A DNA stretch of 27,014 bases, from positions 1 through 27,014 of the forward strand of contig DVOA01000012.1 in the NCBI GenBank assembly GCA_018714005.1, given 5' to 3'. Positions 20,838 through 27,014 of this stretch are shown one piece after another (position 1 is the stretch's first letter; the number at the start of each line of letters is the position of its first letter). Under the pieces are notes generated by a model. The model saw nothing but the letters and a program-made list of their open reading frames with translations. It was not told the origin of the DNA and ran no database searches. The translations under genes and the position numbers were made by a program. The stretch comes from Spyradomonas excrementavium (GTDB lineage: Bacteria > Cyanobacteriota > Vampirovibrionia > Gastranaerophilales > Gastranaerophilaceae).

Positions 20838-20870
20838 CGATATCCTTATCAGATTACTAATAAGATATCG
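20838..20870 (-). promoter_or_regulatory. Hairpin that covers the ribosome binding site of the 47-residue gene
   Basis: In minus-strand order, CGATATCTTAT (20870-20860) pairs with ATAAGGATATCG (20849-20838) leaving one bulged G, across a 10-base loop. The AAGGA that serves the ATG at 20834 lies in the second arm. Such a fold would block ribosomes until melted or remodelled. There is no T-run, so it is not a terminator. As DNA it could also be an operator. Confidence 0.5.
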
Positions 20871-20915
20871 GCATTTTGTGCAAAAAACTTTAGATTTGTG
20901 AAATAATCGTTACAA

Positions 20916-21749
20916 TCAGTCAGAATAAATGTGCATAATCGTGTTCACATCGCGCCTTGAGGTATGGACGCCGATGATATTCGTCGTGGGAAACATAATA
21001 TCGTTGTTATTTTTGCTGTGCCCCATTATTCCGAGAGCATGCCCTATTTCATGCAGCGCAACGCCGTACATCTCCTTTTGGGAAGCTATTTGCCCTCTTA
21101 CCCTTGTTTGGAGGTAGATATTTGATTTTCCGACAAAATATTTTCCGCTGCAGGCTGGATAAGTCGTATAACCAACAGCGTTTTTGTTGCTAAAGTCCAT
21201 GGATTCCTTAAAATAAACAAGAATTTGCCCCTGCGCCTCGCTTTTTGTGGAAATAAAGCGGATTTTATTTTTGCTGACATATTGCCACTCATTAAAAGCT
21301 TTAACAACCGTTTCTGTGTATTTTGAACCGGGCTGAATCCACACCCGAACCGGCATTGCGCCCCATTTGCAATTGTATGTAATATCAGAAAGGTAATTTC
21401 CGTAATCTGTTTTATTTGCAGCAGCAGAACTCTTGTGGATTGTCTGCGATTGCTGCATATATTTTACAGATTCCTGACCCAGCTTTGAATTCGGTGAAAT
21501 TGTTCTTATTGTATCAAATTGTGCATAAGCAGCGCCTTTTTCGCCCAGATTTAAGAGCGAATGGGCATATAAATATCTTGTTTGCAAATCAGCGCGGTTT
21601 GTAGTTTGCAAAAGCCGTGCTGAACACGCTTTTGAGTTTTTATAATCGCCTCTGTTGTAATAATTCAGGCACGTATCATAATTCAGAGCCGCAATTGCCG
21701 ATCCTGCAGTGAAAAAACAGAGCAAAAAACATGACAAAAACCTTTTCAT
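20916..21749 (-). CDS. Secreted matrixin-like zinc metalloprotease
   Basis: I start at ATG 21749 (277 residues), which opens a signal peptide MKRFLSCFLLCFFTAGSAIA; the longer frame runs into the nifJ terminator. Residues 25-110 resemble tetratricopeptide-type helices (YNRGDYKNSKACSARLL, YLYAHSLLNLGEKGAAYAQF). Residues 125-277 are the catalytic domain: VALHEIGHALGIMGHS holds His233, Glu234, His237 and a third histidine, His243, and NNDIMFP gives the Met-turn. Zinc peptidases of this M10-like kind act outside the cytoplasm. No propeptide Cys switch or C-terminal anchor is evident. Substrate is unknown. Confidence 0.8.
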   Translation of the reverse strand: MKRFLSCFLLCFFTAGSAIAALNYDTCLNYYNRGDYKNSKACSARLLQTTNRADLQTRYLYAHSLLNLGEKGAAYAQFDTIRTISPNSKLGQESVKYMQQSQTIHKSSAAANKTDYGNYLSDITYNCKWGAMPVRVWIQPGSKYTETVVKAFNEWQYVSKNKIRFISTKSEAQGQILVYFKESMDFSNKNAVGYTTYPACSGKYFVGKSNIYLQTRVRGQIASQKEMYGVALHEIGHALGIMGHSKNNNDIMFPTTNIIGVHTSRRDVNTIMHIYSD

Positions 21750-21812
21750 AACAGAATAATATGATATTTTCGCACTTTCGTAAAGAAAAATCCCCCGAAC
21801 TGCCCAGTCACA

Positions 21813-21843
21813 TAAAAAAGACGCTCTTTCGAGCGCCTTTTTC
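21813..21843 (-). terminator. Intrinsic terminator of nifJ
   Basis: On the minus strand GGCGCTC, loop GAAA, GAGCGTC is followed by TTTTTT, about 38 bases after the nifJ stop. On the plus strand it is also followed by T residues. Confidence 0.8.
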
Positions 21844-21875
21844 ATTTATGAATAATTTGCATTGCTAAATGCGCA

Positions 21876-24800
21876 TTATCTCATCAATTCGCCTACTGCT
21901 TTGTAAACAGCCATTCTCTTAGCTGCGTCTTCTTCAGCCTGACAGTAGAGGGATTCACAAGCTTCGGGGTTAGTTTTCATAAGTGATTTGTAACGACCTT
22001 CGCTTCTGATGAATTCCTGATAGCTGCCTTTGGGTTCTTTTGCATCCCATGTGAAAGGCTGTTCGTTAGCAGGGTTGTATCTGTAAAGCGGGAAGTATCC
22101 GGCTTCAACAGCACGTTTTTGCTCGGTTTGAGTTTTGCTCATGTCGATTCCGTGAGCAATACAAGGAGCATAAGCAAAGATGATAGACGGGCCGTCGTAT
22201 GCTTCAGCTTCCTGGAATGCTTTCAGAGTTTGAGCTCTGTCAGCGCCCAGCGCAACTGATGCAACATATACATAGCCGTATGACATGCTCATCAAGCCCA
22301 TGTTTTTCTTGTAAGTTCTCTTACCGCCGGTAGCAAACTTCGCAACCGCACCGGTAGGTGTAGATTTAGAAGCCTGACCGCCTGTGTTGGAGTAAACTTC
22401 GGTATCAAGAACGAGGATATTTACGTTCTGGTTCTGAGCGAGAACGTGGTCAATACCGCCGTATCCGATATCGTTTGCCCATCCGTCGCCGCCGATAATC
22501 CAAACGGATTTGTCAGTGAAGTAATCCTGAAGTTCTCTTACTTTTGCAAGGTCAGAGCAGCCGCAGTCCGCATATTTAGCAATAACTTCTTTTGCTTTAT
22601 TCTGAGCAGCAACAGCTTCTTCAGTTTTTGAGTTGTCAAAGTAAGAAAGTGCTTCTGTGAGCGCTTCTTTCAAATCAGCAGGAGTTTTTTCGTTAGAAAT
22701 AACTCTTTCAGCGTAATTTTTCAAAGTAGACCTGTTCTGGTCAACTGCCAATCTCATACCGAAGCCGAATTCAGCGTTATCTTCAAACAATGAGTTAGCC
22801 CATGCCGGCCCTCTGCCATCCTTGTTGGTTGTGTAAGGAATTGTCGGGAAAGTACCGGAGTAGATTGAAGAACAACCTGTTGCGTTAGCAACGATTACGT
22901 TTTCACCGAACAACTGTGAAACCAGTTTAACGTAAGGTGTTTCACCGCAGCCTGCGCAAGCGCCTGAGAACTCGAATAACGGTTTTCTGAGCATAGCGCC
23001 TTTGATTGTTTTGGTAGTATTTTTGCCCATTACATTATCAGGCAGCTCGTTGAAGAATTTTTCGTTTTCACATTCGCCGCTTTCGCATTCTGCTTCAATG
23101 CTTGACCAAACAAGAGCCTGTTTTTCAGGGTTTTTGTTAGCAGGGCACTGATCTACGCAAACGCCGCAGCCGGTACAATCTTTGCAGTAAACCTGAACTT
23201 TGAACTGTTCATCAGCCAGAGCCGGTTTTGCAGGGATTGTTTTAAAGGATTCCGGAGCGTCTTTCAGGTCTTTAGCTTCAATCAATTTAGTTCTGATTGC
23301 AGCGTGAGGACAAGCAGATGCGCAGATTCCGCACTGAATGCAGTTTTCTGAATTCCATTTCGGAACTCTCGGTGCGATTCCGCGTTTTTCGAGGCAGGCA
23401 GTTCCTGTCGGGATTACGCCGTCAACTGACATTGCAGAAACAGGAATATCGTCGCCTTTTTGTCTCATTGAGGGTTCAATGATTTTCTTAGCGAATTCGC
23501 AAGCGTCATCAGAGATTAATTTAACATCTTCTGCATGAGCAACGCCGTCCAAAGAAGCAGGAATAGCAACTTCTTCACAAGCGTCAACAGCTGCGTCAAT
23601 CAATGCAAGGTTCATGTTTACAACATCGTCGCCTTTTTTCTTAAAGGTTTTCTTGGTCATTTCTCTCATGCCTTCAAGAGCCTGCTCGAAAGGAATGATT
23701 CCGGAAACTTTGAAGTAAGCAACCATCATAACAGTGTTTGCACCTTTACCGCGCAAGCCGGGCTGTTTTTTAATAAGAGCTTCAGCATCAATATTGTAGA
23801 ATTTGATTTTCTTATTGATGATGGTTTCCTGCATATCTCTGGTCAGGTGTGAAAATGCTTCTTCTTTTGACCAGGGGCTGTTAAGAAGGAATGTTCCGCC
23901 TTCTTTTATGCCTTTCAACATATCATATCTGCCGATGTATGCGTGCGCCGAGCAAGATACGAAGTCGGGAGCCGTGATAAGGTATGTTGATTTAATCGGT
24001 TTGTCGCCGAATCTCAGGTGAGAAACAGTTACGCCGAAAGATTTTTTAGAGTCATAAGCAAAATATGCCTGAGCGTCTTTGTTTGTGTACTGGCCGATGA
24101 TTTTGATTGAGTTTTTGTTAGCACCGACAGTACCGTCTGAACCAAGGCCCCAGAACATGCAGTTTGTAGTCCCTTCGGGTTCTGTAACGATGTGTTCTTC
24201 AACTTTGAGTGATTTGTTGGTTACATCGTCTTCGATACCTACTGTGAAGCCGTGGAATCCGTTGTTTTCAAGGTGTTTGTAAACAGCGAGAACCATTGAC
24301 GGAGTGAATTCTTTTGAAGAAAGACCGTAACGGCCGCCAATGATGTTGATTCCTTTGTTTTCGAGTGCAGCAACGACATCGAGGAAGAGAGGTTCGCCGA
24401 TTGAACCGGGTTCTTTTGTTCTGTCGAGAACTGCAATACGTTTTACAGAAGCAGGCAGAGCAGCCTTGAATCTTTCAACGTCAAAAGGTCTGTAAAGTCT
24501 GACTTTAACAAGACCGTATTTAGTTCCGCGTTTTGCGTTCAAATATTCGATAGTTTCTTCGATAGTTTCGCAGCCTGAACCCATAGCAACGATAACGTCA
24601 GTAGCGTCGGGCGCACCGACGTAATCGAATGGATGGTACTGTCTGCCTGTGACTTTAGCGACTTTGTCCATGTATTCCTGAACGATTTCGGGAACAGCTT
24701 CATAGTATTTGTTGACTGTTTCACGTCCCTGGAAGTAAACGTCAGTGTTTTGTGCACCTACTTTGCAGATAGGAGCTTCAGGTCTCATCGCTCTTTGTCT

Positions 24801-25409
24801 GAATTCTTCGATATATTTGGGTTCTACGAGTTTTGCGATATCTTCGTAGGAAATTTCTTCGATTTTGTGTACTTCGTGAGAAGTTCTGAATCCGTCAAAG
24901 AACTGGAGGAAAGGAACTTTAGCTTTGTAAGTGGCTAAGTGGGCAACCAGAGCCAAATCCATTTCTTCCTGAACAGAGTTAGCAGCGAGCATTGCATAAC
25001 CTGTATTACGGCAGCCCATAACGTCAGTATGGTCGCCGAAAATTGATAAAGATTGAGCCGCAAGAGCACGGGCCGCAACGTGAATTACTGACGGGAGCAT
25101 TTCACCGGCTACTTTGTGCATTACGGGAATCATCAATAATAAACCCTGAGAAGCTGTATAAGTAGAAGTCAAAGCGCCTGCTGCCAGAGAGCCGTGAACG
25201 GCGCCGGCTGCACCTGCTTCTGATTGCATTTCTGCAACTCTTACAGTTTCGCCCCAGATGTTTTTCTTGCCTTGTGAAGCCCATTCATCAATCCATTCAC
25301 CCATAGTAGATGAAGGAGTGATGGGGTAAATTGCTGATACTTCGCTCATCGCATAAGCTACATGCGCTGCTGCGTAGTTTCCATCAACAGTTATTGTTTT
25401 ACCTGACAT
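21876..25409 (-). CDS. nifJ: Pyruvate:ferredoxin (flavodoxin) oxidoreductase
   Basis: A 1177-residue single-chain enzyme with all domains fused in the usual order. It oxidises pyruvate with CoA to acetyl-CoA and CO2 and passes electrons to ferredoxin or flavodoxin, in anaerobic metabolism. The N-terminal domain has YPITPSS with Thr31, Glu64 (QSEAGAAGA) and Arg114, which match the numbering of the Desulfovibrio africanus enzyme. Two 4Fe-4S sites lie near residues 690 (CIQCGICASACP) and 740 (CKDCTGCGVCVDQCP). The thiamine-diphosphate domain carries GACAGCGETPY for the third cluster, GGDGWANDIGYGG near 972 and YSNTGGQASKSTPTGA near 1005. GGAGG lies 12 bases before the ATG. The gene has its own terminator. 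Confidence 0.97.
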   Translation of the reverse strand: MSGKTITVDGNYAAAHVAYAMSEVSAIYPITPSSTMGEWIDEWASQGKKNIWGETVRVAEMQSEAGAAGAVHGSLAAGALTSTYTASQGLLLMIPVMHKVAGEMLPSVIHVAARALAAQSLSIFGDHTDVMGCRNTGYAMLAANSVQEEMDLALVAHLATYKAKVPFLQFFDGFRTSHEVHKIEEISYEDIAKLVEPKYIEEFRQRAMRPEAPICKVGAQNTDVYFQGRETVNKYYEAVPEIVQEYMDKVAKVTGRQYHPFDYVGAPDATDVIVAMGSGCETIEETIEYLNAKRGTKYGLVKVRLYRPFDVERFKAALPASVKRIAVLDRTKEPGSIGEPLFLDVVAALENKGINIIGGRYGLSSKEFTPSMVLAVYKHLENNGFHGFTVGIEDDVTNKSLKVEEHIVTEPEGTTNCMFWGLGSDGTVGANKNSIKIIGQYTNKDAQAYFAYDSKKSFGVTVSHLRFGDKPIKSTYLITAPDFVSCSAHAYIGRYDMLKGIKEGGTFLLNSPWSKEEAFSHLTRDMQETIINKKIKFYNIDAEALIKKQPGLRGKGANTVMMVAYFKVSGIIPFEQALEGMREMTKKTFKKKGDDVVNMNLALIDAAVDACEEVAIPASLDGVAHAEDVKLISDDACEFAKKIIEPSMRQKGDDIPVSAMSVDGVIPTGTACLEKRGIAPRVPKWNSENCIQCGICASACPHAAIRTKLIEAKDLKDAPESFKTIPAKPALADEQFKVQVYCKDCTGCGVCVDQCPANKNPEKQALVWSSIEAECESGECENEKFFNELPDNVMGKNTTKTIKGAMLRKPLFEFSGACAGCGETPYVKLVSQLFGENVIVANATGCSSIYSGTFPTIPYTTNKDGRGPAWANSLFEDNAEFGFGMRLAVDQNRSTLKNYAERVISNEKTPADLKEALTEALSYFDNSKTEEAVAAQNKAKEVIAKYADCGCSDLAKVRELQDYFTDKSVWIIGGDGWANDIGYGGIDHVLAQNQNVNILVLDTEVYSNTGGQASKSTPTGAVAKFATGGKRTYKKNMGLMSMSYGYVYVASVALGADRAQTLKAFQEAEAYDGPSIIFAYAPCIAHGIDMSKTQTEQKRAVEAGYFPLYRYNPANEQPFTWDAKEPKGSYQEFIRSEGRYKSLMKTNPEACESLYCQAEEDAAKRMAVYKAVGELMR

Positions 25410-25713
25410 AATTTAAATAGTCCTCCTTATTTAAAACTATTACTTAATTCTAACTACACATTAAATATGCTAATACAAAAAAATATTTAATACAAACCGG
25501 GATATGCACTGTTTTTAATTTTGAAAATAAAAAAATAATAAGTCCAAACGGGTTTAGTACCACTGAATATTTGCTGCCGCCCCCACAGTCACTCCAAAGA
25601 AAAATAACCAAACCTTTCGCAAAATTTTGATTAAAAAAAGCAAAATAATCTTCCTGATTTACAAATTTTAAAGTATAATCAGTTTACTGATAACAAAGTA
25701 AGGTAAAAAGTTC
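25410..25713. other. Divergent intergenic region between nifJ and the purD-like gene
   Basis: About 300 AT-rich bases. At 25576-25602 a segment (CCCACAGTCACTCCAAAGAA) is a partial copy of the interior and edge of the inverted-repeat element at 15596-15716. TATAAT at 25674-25679 could be the -10 box for the plus-strand gene; no good -35 box is visible. No gene fits. Confidence 0.5.
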
Positions 25714-26985
25714 ATGAATGTATTAATTGTCGGCTCCGGAGCCAAGGAATATACGCTTGCAAGGCTAATGAAAACTTATGAAAATGTAGATCTGGTTTTT
25801 GTCGCCCCCGGGAACGACGCAATGAGCGAATTTGCGACCTGCATTGACATAAAAGCCAACGATGTTGATGAACTTTTGGAATTTGCAAAAGCAAATGAAA
25901 TCGACCTTACTGTGGCTTGCTCGGAAAAGGCCATTGAATGCGGAATTGCAGATAAATTCAACGAAGCGGGGCTGATGATTTTTGCGCCCTCAATTGACGC
26001 GGCAAAAATTGCCATAAGCAAATCCGCAGGAAAAAAATTCATGTACAAAACAAAAATTCCCACCCCGAAATTCGGAATTTTTGACAGGGAAAACATGGCG
26101 GTGGATTATGCAAGAAAATCGCCAATGCCGCTTCTCATCAAGACCGACAACCACCAAACCGGCGAAAATGTTGTTGTATGCGAATCTTTCAAGACCGCAA
26201 AACGCGTTATAGAAGAAATTTTTGACAGCCAGAACAAAAAACTCGTCATGGAAGACTACGTTCAGGGTCAGGAATTTTCTTATTACGTAATAACTGACGG
26301 ATACAACGCAATGCCGCTCACATCGGTCGTTCCGTACAAATATTCGCTTAACGGCGACGGCGGGCTTGTAACCTCGGGAATGGGCGCATATTCGCCTTTT
26401 TATATGATTAATCATGAAATCGAAAGAAGAATTTTTAAAGAAATAATCTACCCCGCTCTTGACGAACTAGGCAGAAATAACAACCAGTACATAGGAATTC
26501 TCGGGGTTGATATAGTTCTGGACAAAAACGGCAGGCTTAACGTGCTTGAATTTAACCCGTTTTTAAAAGAGCCCGATGCAGAATGCGTTTTTGCGCTCAT
26601 AACTGAAAATTTCGCTGATTTGATGAGGGCTGCGGTTATGGGAACCCTGACCGATGTGTTCCCGGAAATCAGAATAAAGCACCGGTATGCTGTTTCTGTT
26701 GTCCTGACCTCGGGAAATTACCCCGTATCGGGAAAAAGCGGCTGCATAATAAAAGGGCTCGATGAAATCGACGAAGAAATAATCACCGCCCATTACAACA
26801 CAGTAAAAAACGAAAATCAGGACTACGAAACAACCGGCGGGCGCACGCTTTCACTCACAGCCTGCGGAGCAACGCTCGAATCAGCAGCTGAAAAGGTTTA
26901 TGAAAACGTAAAATCAATACAATTTGACAGCAAAAAATGCAGAACGGACATCGGCAGGGTTCTTCCGTCAAGGTTCCAATTATGA
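25714..26985 (+). CDS. PurD-like ATP-grasp protein (divergent phosphoribosylamine-glycine ligase)
   Basis: A 423-residue protein, normal PurD length, and alignable along the whole chain: MNVLIVGSGAKEYTLARL, FVAPGNDAM, GLMIFAPS, KKFMYKTKIPTPKF, MEDYVQGQEFSYYV, TSGMGAYSPF, GILGVDIVLD, NVLEFNPFLKEPDAE. PurD joins 5-phosphoribosylamine and glycine with ATP in purine synthesis. Several family signatures are changed: GGREH is GAKEY, GPExPL is CSEKAI, LEGSK is IAISK, KADGLAAGKG is KTDNHQTGEN, the QDHKR of the substrate site is VPYKY, and EFNxRFGDPE is EFNPFLKEPD. It may still be the cell's PurD or a paralog with another ligase substrate. It overlaps the ylxR-like start (ATGA). AAGG lies about 11 bases before the ATG. 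Confidence 0.65.
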   Translation: MNVLIVGSGAKEYTLARLMKTYENVDLVFVAPGNDAMSEFATCIDIKANDVDELLEFAKANEIDLTVACSEKAIECGIADKFNEAGLMIFAPSIDAAKIAISKSAGKKFMYKTKIPTPKFGIFDRENMAVDYARKSPMPLLIKTDNHQTGENVVVCESFKTAKRVIEEIFDSQNKKLVMEDYVQGQEFSYYVITDGYNAMPLTSVVPYKYSLNGDGGLVTSGMGAYSPFYMINHEIERRIFKEIIYPALDELGRNNNQYIGILGVDIVLDKNGRLNVLEFNPFLKEPDAECVFALITENFADLMRAAVMGTLTDVFPEIRIKHRYAVSVVLTSGNYPVSGKSGCIIKGLDEIDEEIITAHYNTVKNENQDYETTGGRTLSLTACGATLESAAEKVYENVKSIQFDSKKCRTDIGRVLPSRFQL

Positions 26986-27014
26986 ACGAACATATCAGAA
27001 AATGTATAGGCTGC
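26982..27014 (+). CDS. ylxR: YlxR-like RNA-binding protein, N-terminus only
   Basis: The ATG at 26982 overlaps the stop of the previous gene as ATGA. Eleven codons are visible, MNEHIRKCIGC, and continue past the window. The RKCIGC motif near the N-terminus is the opening signature of YlxR (DUF448) proteins, which usually lie between nusA and infB. Here the upstream neighbour is purD-like instead, though infB might still follow. With eleven residues the call depends on that motif alone. Confidence 0.6.
   Translation, partial: MNEHIRKCIGC

Noticed and set aside
21750..21845. N-terminal extension of the metalloprotease
   Set aside because: It would read through the nifJ terminator, and the internal ATG at 21749 begins a proper signal peptide.

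Overview
The window looks like part of a chromosome from an anaerobic, Gram-negative-type bacterium of moderate to low GC. The anaerobic sign is a full-length pyruvate:ferredoxin oxidoreductase. The outer-membrane signs are a GmhA-type sedoheptulose-7-phosphate isomerase, a complete dTDP-rhamnose operon and an OmpH/Skp-like periplasmic chaperone. My best guess is a gut Gastranaerophilales (Melainabacteria/Vampirovibrionia) relative, but that rests on general impression, not on a marker gene.

Region 1 (about 1-12,050) is an integrated, phage-derived element. Its right end lies at the 3' end of a tRNA-Pro(GGG) gene (12036-12109, minus). From that end leftwards come a tyrosine recombinase and a small excisionase-like HTH protein; a replication-type protein and a small unknown gene; an immunity switch (a minus-strand repressor with two HTH units, a perfect palindrome, and a plus-strand 47-aa ribbon-helix-helix protein); a small membrane protein; a Cys-rich protein; and a minus-strand contractile-tail cassette. 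The cassette holds a 399-aa protein with some tape-measure features, a neck/tail terminator, a DUF3383-type sheath, a DUF3277-type tube, a tiny hydrophobic peptide, tail assembly chaperones with an in-frame A AAT TTT slippery site, and a Dit-like protein. No terminase, portal, capsid or protease gene is visible, and no tape measure sits in the usual place after the chaperones. Two plus-strand genes converge on the cassette at its left end, and the element continues past position 1. A family of GC-rich palindromic modules is scattered between its genes.

Region 2 (about 12,050-12,345) holds the tRNA, direct and inverted partial copies of its 3' end on the integrase side, and a tandem duplication containing inverted copies of its 5' end on the other side.

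Region 3 (12,346-27,014) is ordinary chromosome. On the minus strand are an oligopeptide-type substrate-binding lipoprotein, a methionine gamma-lyase family PLP enzyme, and the rmlC-rmlB-rmlD-rmlA operon, which makes dTDP-L-rhamnose for surface glycans. Divergent from rmlC are a secreted Lys/Gln-rich coiled-coil protein, an OmpH/Skp-like protein and gmhA. On the minus strand again are a 47-aa protein whose ribosome binding site lies inside a hairpin, a secreted matrixin-like metalloprotease, and nifJ. The window ends on the plus strand with a sequence-divergent PurD-like ATP-grasp protein that overlaps the start of a ylxR-like gene.
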